From Limnohabitans planktonicus II-D5 (GTDB lineage: Bacteria; Pseudomonadota; Gammaproteobacteria; Burkholderiales; Burkholderiaceae_C), in contig NZ_LFYT02000002.1 of NCBI RefSeq assembly GCF_001270065.2, positions 1 through 64,000 on the forward strand: a DNA stretch of 64,000 bases, read 5' to 3'. The notes beneath the pieces are model-generated. The model saw only the letters and a list, made by a program, of their open reading frames with translations. It had not been told where the DNA came from and made no database searches. This document shows positions 43,169 to 51,437 of this stretch, piece by piece; within the stretch, counting starts at the first letter, position 1, and each line of letters starts with the position of its first letter. A program made the translations under genes and the position numbers.

Positions 43169-43573
43169 ATGAAAATTCAAAGCGAGGGGCATCAAGGTGT
43201 CCTGACATTCATCAAGGGTTCGCTGCTGCTCTTGGTCGCTCTTTTTCTGAGCGCATGTCAAACCATGACCGTGGAACAAAGTGACCAAGCCCAGCACCCC
43301 ACGTTCACCCCACTGAGTCCAGAACAACGAATCATGAACACGGTGACCATCAAATGGGACGTGCGCGAGGATGCGGCAGAGTTTTGTGCCAAAAGCATGC
43401 GGGTGCGCTCTCTACAACCCGGTCGAGAACTGGCGTTCACCACACCGCCCATGGCTTGCGCGATCTGGTATGTGCCGGGCAAGGAATGCACGGTGATCAC
43501 CAGCAAGAAAGTCTCCCATGCCTTGCTGGGCCATGAAGTGCGCCACTGCTTTGAGGGGCACTTTCACCGGTGA
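43169..43573 (+). CDS. Small lipoprotein with a C-terminal HExxH motif
   Basis: A 134-residue lipoprotein with lipobox ALFLSAC. The mature domain holds Cys residues (AEFCAKS, PMACAIWYVPGKECTVIT) and ends LLGHEVRHCFEGHFHR, where HEVRH fits the zincin HExxH motif and a further His follows five residues later. The domain is shorter than most zinc proteases, so it may bind metal without proteolysis. AAGAAAGGTCAC precedes the ATG. It is divergent from tex across an AT-rich gap. Confidence 0.75.
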   Translation: MKIQSEGHQGVLTFIKGSLLLLVALFLSACQTMTVEQSDQAQHPTFTPLSPEQRIMNTVTIKWDVREDAAEFCAKSMRVRSLQPGRELAFTTPPMACAIWYVPGKECTVITSKKVSHALLGHEVRHCFEGHFHR

Positions 43574-43604
43574 ATGAGCGCCGCGGGCTTTTCGCCCGCT
43601 TCGC

Positions 43605-44516
43605 TCAGGCGCTGGCCTCGCGCAAGGCTTTGCGCAAACCTTCACCCACTTCGGGGCGCGCCGCAAATGGGTCAGGCGGGTTGATACCCTGAACAATTGC
43701 TTCCATGCGGCTTTGCACGTTGCCCAAGGCGTGCGGGTGGCTGAAGATATAAAACTGGTCGGCCGCGACCGCATCAAACACCTTTTGCGCCACATCGGCT
43801 GCCGACACTTTGCCGCTGCCGACCGCTTTGTCGGTCTGCGCCTGACCGATCAGCTGGCTGGCCGTGGGCTGATTTGCCGCCAGCGTTGAAGGTCTGTTGC
43901 GTTCGCTGTGGCTGATGCCCGTGGCCACAAAATAAGGGCACAGCACGCTGGCGCTGACCTGGTCAGACACCAGATGCAGGTCCTGGTACAGGGTTTCGGT
44001 CAGTGACACCACCGCGTGTTTGCTCACGTTGTAAATGCCCATGTTGGGGGGGGTGAGCAAACCGGCCATGCTGGCGGTGTTGACGATGTGACCTTGGTAA
44101 CTCGGGTCGGCCTGGGCGGCCTCGAGCATCATGGGCGTGAACAGGCGCACGCCATGCACCACGCCCCAGAGGTTGACGCCCAGCACCCATTCCCAATCAG
44201 CCACCGAGTTTTCCCAAACCAAGCCCCCTGCCCCCACGCCCGCGTTGTTGAACACCAAGTGCGGTGCACCAAAGCGTGCTTTCACGTCCATGGCCAGTTG
44301 TTCCATGGCCTGCGCGTTCGACACGTCGACTTTGCGCGAAAGTACCTGCACGCCTTGGGCGGTCATTTCGGCCTCGGCTTTGTCCAGTGCGTCTTGCTGC
44401 ACGTCCACCAGCACCAGGTTCATGCCCAGCTTGGCACCGATGCGGGCGCATTCCAGACCAAAGCCCGAACCAGCGCCCGTCAGGACAGCGGTTTTGCCTT
44501 TGAAGTTGTTGATCAT
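43605..44516 (-). CDS. SDR-family oxidoreductase
   Basis: A 303-residue short-chain dehydrogenase. The cofactor motif TGAGSGFG lies near residue 14, NNAG near 90, a catalytic Ser in TASMAG and Tyr-x-x-x-Lys in YNVSKH. The substrate is not apparent. Its start ATG overlaps the GST stop as ATGA, so it is translated from the same transcript as the GST and likely the MDR gene. Confidence 0.93.
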   Translation of the reverse strand: MINNFKGKTAVLTGAGSGFGLECARIGAKLGMNLVLVDVQQDALDKAEAEMTAQGVQVLSRKVDVSNAQAMEQLAMDVKARFGAPHLVFNNAGVGAGGLVWENSVADWEWVLGVNLWGVVHGVRLFTPMMLEAAQADPSYQGHIVNTASMAGLLTPPNMGIYNVSKHAVVSLTETLYQDLHLVSDQVSASVLCPYFVATGISHSERNRPSTLAANQPTASQLIGQAQTDKAVGSGKVSAADVAQKVFDAVAADQFYIFSHPHALGNVQSRMEAIVQGINPPDPFAARPEVGEGLRKALREASA

Positions 44517-45448
44517 GCAGATGCCTTTTTGAGTGTGAACCCGACACGCGGGAAATGGACATGGATGGTGCCCGCTCGGTCATCCGAGCGGCGCAAGGTG
44601 TATCGGGTGCGGGTAGCGGCGATCAGCTCACCTTCGGTGGGCTCCAGACCAAAGTTGTCGGCTGCAATCACCACATGGCTGCCCAGCGCAATGCCGTGCT
44701 CATCCTGGAAGACATCGCCCTGCACTGCGGCAGGCGTTGAACTGTGGGCCACCTCCAAGGCTTCTGGGGCACTGACCTTGCCCGGCGTGCCGTGGCCGAT
44801 GGCCTTCATGCGGGCCATCCAGGTTTTGACTTCGGGCGTGGCGTCCAGAATGCCCGCCAATGCGGGCGTGCGCTCTTGGGTGAACCACAGCGGGTGGTAG
44901 GCCGCAAAATCGGCCACGCAAGGCTGGGTGCCGAACACAAAGTCTTGCCCGTGCAGCATGCTGGCAATGCGGCGCAGGTAGCTTTTGTAAGTGGCGGTGG
45001 CGTCTGCGGACGCCATTCGGCCTGCGCCGCCGCGCATGGCCGTGCGATCGGCCACAAATGCCTGCACGCCTTCAGCGGGCGCGCCCGCAAAGACCTGCGC
45101 CACGCCCGCAGGCTGGAAGTTGTAGGCCATGGCCGCGGTGAACAAGGCACTGTCGGCCCACTGCGCCACGATGCGCGCTGCGCCTTTGACGGCGTCGGGG
45201 AACAGCGTGGGTGTTGGGGCCAATTGCTCCAGAACATCGCAGATCAAGGCGGTGTCGCAGTAAATGTCAGCGCCGATCTGCAACACCGGCGTTTTGCGGT
45301 AACCGCCCGTGAGCGCTGTCAGATCGGGCTTGGGCATGATCATCGGAATGAACACGCTTTTCCAGGCCAGCTGTTTGTAGCCCAGGATCAGCCGGACCTT
45401 TTCAGCGAACGGCGAAGTCGGGTAGTGGTGCAAGATCAGATCAGACAT
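44513..45448 (-). CDS. Glutathione S-transferase family protein
   Basis: A 311-residue GST-like protein: the thioredoxin-fold N-terminus (LILHHYPTSPFAEKVRLILG, with KTPVLQIG and the cis-Pro) is followed by an alpha domain, and an extra C-terminal beta segment of about 90 residues. The start is at 45448. It lies between an MDR oxidoreductase and an SDR, which suggests joint work on a carbonyl or conjugated substrate. Confidence 0.9.
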   Translation of the reverse strand: MSDLILHHYPTSPFAEKVRLILGYKQLAWKSVFIPMIMPKPDLTALTGGYRKTPVLQIGADIYCDTALICDVLEQLAPTPTLFPDAVKGAARIVAQWADSALFTAAMAYNFQPAGVAQVFAGAPAEGVQAFVADRTAMRGGAGRMASADATATYKSYLRRIASMLHGQDFVFGTQPCVADFAAYHPLWFTQERTPALAGILDATPEVKTWMARMKAIGHGTPGKVSAPEALEVAHSSTPAAVQGDVFQDEHGIALGSHVVIAADNFGLEPTEGELIAATRTRYTLRRSDDRAGTIHVHFPRVGFTLKKASA

Positions 45449-45456
45449 GACGATGC

Positions 45457-46473
45457 TCAGATCAGTTTGACCAATTGCTTGCCAAAGTTCTTGCCTTTGA
45501 GCAGACCGAGGAAGGCCTCGGGCGCAGCGGCCAGGCCCTGAGCCACCGATTCGCGGGGGCGCAGCTTGCCGGTGCCTACCAAGGTGCCGAGTTCTTGCAG
45601 GGCTTCGGGCCAGATTTCCATGTGTTCGCTGACGATGAAGCCTTCGATCTTCATGCGGTTGATCAGGATCAGCGCCGGGTTGGCCATGGGCAGCGGCGCG
45701 CCGTCGTAGCCGGCGATCATGCCGCACACCGCAATGCGTGCAAACGCGTTGGTGCGCAGCATCACCGCATCCAACACCATGCCGCCCACGTTTTCAAAGT
45801 GGCCGTCGATGCCGTTCGGACAGGCTTCGCGCAGTGCTTTGGACAGGCTCAGGTAGTCCTTGTGCTCTTTGTAGTCAATGCAGGCGTCAAAGCCCAACTC
45901 GTTGACCACGTAGTCGCACTTGTCTTTGCCACCGGCAATGCCGACCACGCGGCAACCCCGGGCCTTGGCCAAAGCGCCATAGGCACTGCCCACCGCGCCA
46001 CTGGCAGCGCTCACGGTCACGGTTTCGCCCGCTTTGGGGGCGATGATTTTGCACAGGCCATACCAGGCAGTCACGCCGGGCATGCCCACAGCGCCCAGGT
46101 AATGCGACAGCGGCACATGGGTGGTGTCGACCTTGCGCAGTGCGCCCAACACGTTGGCATCGACCACGCTGTATTCTTGCCAGCCGCCCATGCCGACCAC
46201 TTGGTCACCCACTTTGAACTTGGGGTGCTGGCTGTCCACCACCTCACCCACCGTGCCACCAAGCATGACTTGGCCCAAGGGTTGAGGCACAGCGTAGCTC
46301 TTGCTCTCGTTCATGCGACCGCGCATGTAAGGGTCCAGACTCATGAAGTGGTGCTTGACCAGTACTTGACCGTCTTGCAAAGCGGCAATGGGGGTTTCAA
46401 TCAGTTTGAAGTTGGCCACAGTGGCTTCGCCTTGGGGGCGGTTGTCGAGCACGATTTGGTGGTTGAGAGTCAT
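45457..46473 (-). CDS. NADP-dependent MDR oxidoreductase (PTGR/quinone-reductase type)
   Basis: A 338-residue medium-chain reductase without the catalytic-zinc residues. HFMSLDPYMRGRMNESKSY is the family signature, with the NADP-binding region VTVSAASGAVGSAYGALAKA. It probably reduces the double bond of an enal or enone. The start is MTLNHQIVLD at 46473. It heads the MDR-GST-SDR group. Confidence 0.92.
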   Translation of the reverse strand: MTLNHQIVLDNRPQGEATVANFKLIETPIAALQDGQVLVKHHFMSLDPYMRGRMNESKSYAVPQPLGQVMLGGTVGEVVDSQHPKFKVGDQVVGMGGWQEYSVVDANVLGALRKVDTTHVPLSHYLGAVGMPGVTAWYGLCKIIAPKAGETVTVSAASGAVGSAYGALAKARGCRVVGIAGGKDKCDYVVNELGFDACIDYKEHKDYLSLSKALREACPNGIDGHFENVGGMVLDAVMLRTNAFARIAVCGMIAGYDGAPLPMANPALILINRMKIEGFIVSEHMEIWPEALQELGTLVGTGKLRPRESVAQGLAAAPEAFLGLLKGKNFGKQLVKLI

Positions 46474-46520
46474 CTGTGTTTCCGTTCTTTGCAGTGTGGT
46501 CGTTGAAAAAACTAAAAAAA

Positions 46521-46943
46521 TCAATCGGTTTGAAGATCTTCGATGCCACGGCGGGGAACATATTTGAATGTGCCGGTGGCATGTGCACACAAACGCCCCT
46601 GTGGGTCATAAACCCCACCTTCAGTGAAGGCGAGTTTGCGCGTGCGGTGCAGCAAGCGGCCGCGGCCAATCAGTCGGCCCCCCAGGGGGGCTGATGCGGC
46701 TTGCATGAAACTGGTCTTCATTTCAATCGTGAACACGCCGTTGCTGGGCTCCACGCTGCGGGCGGCTGCTGCCAGGACGACGTCCAAAAAAGTCATGATG
46801 GCGCCCCCATGAACCACATCAAAAGAGTTGAGTATTTCAGGGCGCATCGGGAAGTACAGTTCGGATTGGCCGTCTTCAAATTTTTCCAGCGTGATGCCCA
46901 AGTGGTCCACAAACGGAATCGGAACGCCAAAAGGAATGCTCAT
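46521..46943 (-). CDS. PaaI-type hot-dog thioesterase
   Basis: A 140-residue hot-dog protein. FPMRPEILNSFDVVHGGAIMTFLDVVL contains the active-site HGG, and GVFTIEMKTSFMQAAS and RLIGRGRLLHRTRKLAFTEG follow. The substrate is an acyl-CoA of unknown type. It precedes the MDR gene and lies within the acyl-CoA metabolism block. Confidence 0.9.
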   Translation of the reverse strand: MSIPFGVPIPFVDHLGITLEKFEDGQSELYFPMRPEILNSFDVVHGGAIMTFLDVVLAAAARSVEPSNGVFTIEMKTSFMQAASAPLGGRLIGRGRLLHRTRKLAFTEGGVYDPQGRLCAHATGTFKYVPRRGIEDLQTD

Positions 46944-46958
46944 GTCAGGCCTTGGAGC

Positions 46959-47750
46959 TCATCCGCCGATGATGGCGCTGACGCCACCGTCGACCGCCAG
47001 CCATTGACCGGTGATGTGCTTGCCTGCGTCGGAGGCGAACAAAAGTGCCAGACCTTTGAGGTCTTCGTCGTCACCCAAGCGGCGCAGCGGGGCGGCTTGC
47101 GCCATATTGTCGGCCCCGATGGTGTCCAAAAGGCCTTGGCTCATTTTGCTGGGAAAGAACCCTGGGCAAATGGCGTTGACGGTGATGCCGTGCTCGCCCC
47201 ACTCGCCCGCCAAGGCGCGGGTGAAGTTGATGACCGCGCCCTTGGAGGTGTTGTAGGCGATGGTCTTCATCTCGGACGGGTTGCCGGCCAGACCGGCGAT
47301 GGATGCCACATTCAAAATGCGGCCCTTGCCACGCGGGATGAAGCTTTGTTTGGCCACCTCTTGTGACAGCAGAAAATAGCCGCGCACATTCAGGTTCATG
47401 ACCTTGTCCCAGGCGGCCACGGGGTGGTCTTCGGCCGGGGCTCCCCATGTGGCACCAGCGTTGTTGACCAGGATGTCGATGGGGCCCATGCGCTCCATGG
47501 TTTCAGTGGCCAGGCGGCGGATGTCTTCTTCCTTGCCGCAGTCGGCGGCAATCCAGCGGGCGTCGATGCCTGCGGCCTGCAACTCGGCGGCCGCTTCTTC
47601 CAGGTCAGCCGCCTTGCGCGAGCTGAGCATGATCTTGGCGCCGGCTTCACCCAGCGCATGGGCCATTTGCAGGCCCAGGCCGCGCGAGCCACCGGTGACC
47701 AGGGCCACCTGGCCGGTCAAGTCAAAAAGTTGTTGAACAGTGCGTGCCAT
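46959..47750 (-). CDS. SDR-family oxidoreductase (FabG-like)
   Basis: A 263-residue classical SDR. TGGSRGLG is the cofactor loop, followed by NNAGATWGAP, the catalytic Ser in ASIAGLAGN and Tyr-x-x-x-Lys in YNTSKG, and IPRG.GRILNVAS. The C-terminal TGQWLAVDGGVSAIIG is typical. It may reduce or oxidise a hydroxyacyl-CoA, given the acyl-CoA dehydrogenase, thiolase and FadB-like genes nearby. Confidence 0.93.
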   Translation of the reverse strand: MARTVQQLFDLTGQVALVTGGSRGLGLQMAHALGEAGAKIMLSSRKAADLEEAAAELQAAGIDARWIAADCGKEEDIRRLATETMERMGPIDILVNNAGATWGAPAEDHPVAAWDKVMNLNVRGYFLLSQEVAKQSFIPRGKGRILNVASIAGLAGNPSEMKTIAYNTSKGAVINFTRALAGEWGEHGITVNAICPGFFPSKMSQGLLDTIGADNMAQAAPLRRLGDDEDLKGLALLFASDAGKHITGQWLAVDGGVSAIIGG

Positions 47751-47780
47751 GTGCGGGTCTCCTGGAAAATCAATGTGAAT

Positions 47781-48086
47781 TCAGACGGTGTAATCCATGC
47801 AGCGGCGTTCTTTGACGACCGACTTCATGAAAGGTTTGATGGCCACATGTTGCGGGTGATTCTGGTAATCCGCTAGCACCTTCGCGTCATCCAGCAGCAT
47901 GTGCAGCACCAAATCGTTCGTGCAGTCCATGCCGGGGGTGGCGGTGGCCACTTCAAAGGCGCGGATGCCGGGCACCACTTGCGCACACGACAGCAACAGG
48001 GCTTTGGCTTTTTCCAGGTTGGCGGCCTTGTCAGCTCCTTCGGCCTGCTCGTGCAGGTTCCACATCACAATGTGTCGGATCATCAA
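47781..48086 (-). CDS. Dabb-family stress-response barrel protein
   Basis: A 101-residue protein of the Dabb (dimeric alpha-beta barrel) family: MIRHIVMWNLHEQAEG at the start, with VPGIRAFEVATA and DLVLHMLLDDAKVLADYQNHPQH following. Its role is not established. Its ATG overlaps the acyl-CoA dehydrogenase stop as ATGA, so it is translated with it. Confidence 0.88.
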   Translation of the reverse strand: MMIRHIVMWNLHEQAEGADKAANLEKAKALLLSCAQVVPGIRAFEVATATPGMDCTNDLVLHMLLDDAKVLADYQNHPQHVAIKPFMKSVVKERRCMDYTV

Positions 48087-49897
48087 AAAGCCTCCTCAGG
48101 CAGTTCGGCACAAGTCGGGTCGCGGCTGCTGACCACGTTCAGCCAGGCCCCGATCTTGGGCAATTCATAACGGTAGAAATAACGGCAGGCCGCACGGCGA
48201 CCCTGCGCTGCCGGTGTGTCGTCCTGGCCCAGGCTGGCCGCGACATCGAGCCAGATCCAGGCGATCACGGTATGGCCAAAGGCCTGCAAATACGGCACGG
48301 CATTGGCCAGGGCCTGGGCGGGTTGTGCACCGTCCCAGGCTTGCTGTGTGGCTTGGCCGACTTGCTGCAGAGCATCGCGCAAAGCCGCAGCTTCAGGCCC
48401 CCAGCTGCCTTCGGCCTTGGCCGCCGTGGCCAACATGCGGTCGGCCAGCAGTTGCAGGCCGCGGCCGTTTTCCATCAGCACCTTGCGGCCCAGCAAGTCC
48501 ATGGCCTGGATGCCGTGGGTGCCTTCGTGGATCATGTTCAAGCGGTTGTCACGCCAGTACTGCTCCACCGGAAAGTCGCGTGTGTAACCATAGCCGCCGT
48601 GGATCTGGATCGCCAGGCTGTTGGCCTCCAGGCACCATTCACTGGGGAAACTTTTAACGATGGGCGTGAGCACTTCGAGCAGCAAACGCGCCACATCGGC
48701 ATCGTCAGATGTGCCCGTGTGTTGCTCGTCCACCAGACGGGCGCAGTACAAGGCCAGGGCCAAAGCACCTTCGCTGTAGGCCTTTTGCGCCAGCAGCATG
48801 CGCTTGATGTCGGCGTGCTCAATGATGCGCACCTGGGGCTGGCTCGCGTCCTTGCCCCCTGCCCCAGTCGGTCTGCCTTGTGGGCGGTTTTTGGCGTAGT
48901 CGAGGCTGGCGTAATAACCGGCCATGCCGAGCATGGTGGCGGCCATGCCCACGCCAATGCGGGCCTCATTCATCATGTGGAACATGCAGCGCAGGCCTTC
49001 GCCGGGCTTGCCGACCAAATAGCCCACGGCACCTGTATGGCCCCTCACCGGGTACTTGCCCTCGCCAAAGTTCAGCAGCGTATTGGTCGTGCCGCGCCAG
49101 CCGCATTTGTGATTCAGGCCCGCCAACGCCACATCGTTGCGTTCGCCCGTCAGCTGTCCATTTGTGTCCACCATCTTTTTGGGGACGATGAACAGCGAGA
49201 TGCCTTTGACGCCCGGCACCAGCTGGCCATTTGCATCGGGAATTTTGGCCAACACCAGATGGATGATGTTCTCGGAGAGTTCGTGCTCGCCCGAAGAGAT
49301 CCACATCTTGTTGCCCTTGAGGCGGTAGCGTGCGCCTAAAGCATCGGCCTCAAAACCATCGCCGTCGGGCGTGGCGCGGGTCGTGACATCGCTGAGCGAC
49401 GAGCCCGCTTGCGGCTCGGACAGGCACATGGTGCCTGAAAAGCGCCCTGAAAATTCGTTGGCGGCAAACACCTGCTTTTGCAGATCGGTGCCGTGCACCA
49501 TGAGCAAATTGGCGTTACCACTGGTGAGCATGCCCGAGCCGATGCTGACGGAGGCCATCGCAAAAAAGGCATTGGCAGCCGCTTCGACCGTGTAGGGCAG
49601 CTGCATGCCGCCGATGTCGTAGTCTTGCGCGGCGCTCAGCATGCCCGACTCGGCATAGGCCTTGTACGCATCGTGCGTGGCCTGGGGCAAGATGACTTTT
49701 TCGCCGTCAAAGTGCGGCTCCTGGGTGTCTACCAGACGGTTGAAGGGGGCGTATTTTTCGCGGGCGATGCGCTCGCAGGTGTCGAGCACGGCGTCAAAGG
49801 TTTCGCGCGAGTGGTCGGCAAAGCGTTCGCGGGACTGCAGGTTTTCGACCTTCAGCCAGTCGTGCAGCAGGAAATCAACGGTGGGACGAAGTGACAT
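48083..49897 (-). CDS. Acyl-CoA dehydrogenase with C-terminal extension
   Basis: A 604-residue flavoenzyme. FSGTMCLSEPQAGSSLSDV is a core acyl-CoA dehydrogenase region, with GNKMWISSGEHE, and GGYGYTRDFPVEQYWRDNRL near the active site. The C-terminal extension (about 480-604) is the acyl-CoA dehydrogenase C-terminal domain of the larger FadE-like group. It carries out the first beta-oxidation step. It starts next to the thiolase gene on the same strand, separated by a heptamer-repeat region. Confidence 0.93.
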   Translation of the reverse strand: MSLRPTVDFLLHDWLKVENLQSRERFADHSRETFDAVLDTCERIAREKYAPFNRLVDTQEPHFDGEKVILPQATHDAYKAYAESGMLSAAQDYDIGGMQLPYTVEAAANAFFAMASVSIGSGMLTSGNANLLMVHGTDLQKQVFAANEFSGRFSGTMCLSEPQAGSSLSDVTTRATPDGDGFEADALGARYRLKGNKMWISSGEHELSENIIHLVLAKIPDANGQLVPGVKGISLFIVPKKMVDTNGQLTGERNDVALAGLNHKCGWRGTTNTLLNFGEGKYPVRGHTGAVGYLVGKPGEGLRCMFHMMNEARIGVGMAATMLGMAGYYASLDYAKNRPQGRPTGAGGKDASQPQVRIIEHADIKRMLLAQKAYSEGALALALYCARLVDEQHTGTSDDADVARLLLEVLTPIVKSFPSEWCLEANSLAIQIHGGYGYTRDFPVEQYWRDNRLNMIHEGTHGIQAMDLLGRKVLMENGRGLQLLADRMLATAAKAEGSWGPEAAALRDALQQVGQATQQAWDGAQPAQALANAVPYLQAFGHTVIAWIWLDVAASLGQDDTPAAQGRRAACRYFYRYELPKIGAWLNVVSSRDPTCAELPEEAF

Positions 49898-49925
49898 ATG
49901 GGGTTGAACGTTGAGGTTAAGTTAT

Positions 49926-49956
49926 CGAGTTGAGAGTTTGGCGTTGAGCGTTCAGC
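49926..49956. repeat. Short degenerate heptamer array, TTGAGCG orientation
   Basis: A few imperfect units of TTGRGCG (GTTGAGAG, TTGGCG, TTGAGCG, TTCAGCG) lie between the acyl-CoA dehydrogenase and the array at 49995. They face the opposite way to that array and could pair with it. Confidence 0.5.
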
Positions 49957-49994
49957 GTGAATGCAGTGCCATGGGCACAAGGCAGACCATCAAA

Positions 49995-50085
49995 CGCTCA
50001 ACGCCCAACGCCCAACGCTCAACGCCCAACGCCCAACGCCCAACGCCCAACGCCCAACGCCCAACGCTCAACGCTCAACGCCCAA
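49995..50085 (+). repeat. Heptamer tandem array, 13 units of CGCYCAA
   Basis: Thirteen consecutive copies of CGCCCAA or CGCTCAA (91 bp) end one base before the thiolase stop codon at 50086. The array lies in a gap with no gene. In all frames it reads through without a stop codon for part of its length, so unannotated ORFs here are an artefact. Tandem heptamers are prone to changes in copy number. Confidence 0.9.
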
Positions 50086-51261
50086 TCACAGCACTTCAAA
50101 AATACCGCATGCGCCCATGCCGCCACCGATGCACATGGTCACCGCCACGCGCTTGGCACCACGGCGTTTGCCTTCAATCAAGGCATGGCCTGTCAGGCGC
50201 TGGCCCGACACACCGTAGGGGTGACCCACGGCAATCGCGCCACCGTTGACGTTCAGGCGGTCAGCCGGGATGCCCAGTTTGTCGCGGCAGTACAGCACCT
50301 GCACGGCAAAGGCTTCGTTCAGTTCCCACAGGTCAATGTCTTGCACTGTGAGGCCCAAACGCGCCAAGGCTTTGGGCACGGCGTAGACGGGGCCAATACC
50401 CATTTCGTCGGGCTCGCAACCGGCCACGGCAAAACCGAGGAACCGGCCCAGGGGCTTCAGGCCACGTTGTTCGGCCAGCTTTTCGTCCATCAGCACGCAA
50501 GCGCCAGCGCCGTCCGAGAACTGGCTGGCATTGCCTGCCGACACCAGACCACCTGGCAGCGCAGAACGCAGGCCGCTGATGGCTTCTACGGTGGTGCCTT
50601 CGCGCAGGCCTTCGTCCACGCTCACGGTCACTTGCTTGGTGGTCATGCCCATGACCTTGTCGATCACGCCTTGCGTGACGGTGATGGGAGCGATTTCATC
50701 GTTGAACAAACCAGCGGCTTGGGCAGCGCAAGCTTTTTGCTGGCTGGCCGCGCCATATGCGTCCATCACATCGCGACCGATTTTGTAGCGCTTGGCCACT
50801 TGCTCGGCGGTTTGCAGCATGTTCCAGTAAATCTCGGGCTTCATCTTGGCCAGGGCCAAGTCTTGCAGCATGTGGGTGTTCATCTCTTGCTGCACGCAAG
50901 AAATGCTTTCCACGCCACCGGCCACATAGACCTGGCCTTCGCCCGCGATGATGCGTTGCGCAGCCAAGGCAATGGTTTGCAGGCCAGAGGAACAAAAACG
51001 GTTGACCGTCATGCCCGAGACCGAGATGGGCAAACCGGCCTTGAGGGCGATCTGGCGTGCGATGTTGGCGCCTGTGGCCCCTTCGGGGTTGGCGCAGCCC
51101 ATGATCACGTCTTCGACTTCGGCGGCATCAATGCCAGCGCGGGCCACGGCGTGTTGCACCGCGTGGCCACCCAAAGTGGCACCGTGGGTCATGTTGAAAG
51201 CGCCCTTCCAGCTCTTGGCCAGAGGGGTGCGGGCGGTCGATACGATAACGGCATTGGTCAT
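50086..51261 (-). CDS. Acetyl-CoA C-acyltransferase (thiolase)
   Basis: A 391-residue thiolase. The acyl-accepting Cys is in NRFCSSGLQ near 90, the His in ELNEAFAVQ (NEAF) region, GHPYGVSG and the second Cys in TMCIGGGMG. It cleaves 3-ketoacyl-CoA in beta-oxidation. The start is [16 protein letters not shown] at 51261; the open frame before it runs through a heptamer repeat and is not coding. It belongs with the FadB-like gene upstream. Confidence 0.95.
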   Translation of the reverse strand: MTNAVIVSTARTPLAKSWKGAFNMTHGATLGGHAVQHAVARAGIDAAEVEDVIMGCANPEGATGANIARQIALKAGLPISVSGMTVNRFCSSGLQTIALAAQRIIAGEGQVYVAGGVESISCVQQEMNTHMLQDLALAKMKPEIYWNMLQTAEQVAKRYKIGRDVMDAYGAASQQKACAAQAAGLFNDEIAPITVTQGVIDKVMGMTTKQVTVSVDEGLREGTTVEAISGLRSALPGGLVSAGNASQFSDGAGACVLMDEKLAEQRGLKPLGRFLGFAVAGCEPDEMGIGPVYAVPKALARLGLTVQDIDLWELNEAFAVQVLYCRDKLGIPADRLNVNGGAIAVGHPYGVSGQRLTGHALIEGKRRGAKRVAVTMCIGGGMGACGIFEVL

Positions 51262-51283
51262 TTTGAATCCTTGTATTGGCTCG

Positions 51284-51325
51284 TTGAGCGTTGAGCGTTG
51301 AGCGTTGAGCGTTGAGCGTTGAGCG
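51284..51325 (-). repeat. Heptamer array, 6 units, upstream of the thiolase
   Basis: Six copies of TTGAGCG on the plus strand, 22 bases before the thiolase start codon. It is in the opposite orientation to the array at 51400-51427 and can pair with it. Confidence 0.85.
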
Positions 51326-51399
51326 TTGGGGGATGTGGATGAGCGTCCGCTCATGTGCGTGGAGCGATGTGCGGTGAACAGCTGTTTCAAGTCTTTTCA

Positions 51400-51427
51400 C
51401 GCTCAACGCTCAACGCCCAACGCTGAA
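51400..51427 (+). repeat. Heptamer array, 4 units, between the FadB-like gene and thiolase
   Basis: CGCTCAA, CGCTCAA, CGCCCAA and a degenerate CGCTGAA. Together with 51284-51325 it forms an inverted repeat of tandem heptamers around a spacer of about 74 bases. It lies between the end of the FadB-like gene and the thiolase start. Confidence 0.8.
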
Positions 51428-51437
51428 CTCAAAACGG

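Noticed and set aside
49995..50085. Heptamer array as a possible CRISPR
   Set aside because: Repeat units are contiguous 7-mers with no spacers and no cas genes nearby.
51262..51390. N-terminal extension of the thiolase reading [10 protein letters not shown] repeats
   Set aside because: It is translation of the heptamer array; the conserved thiolase start is [13 protein letters not shown] at 51261.
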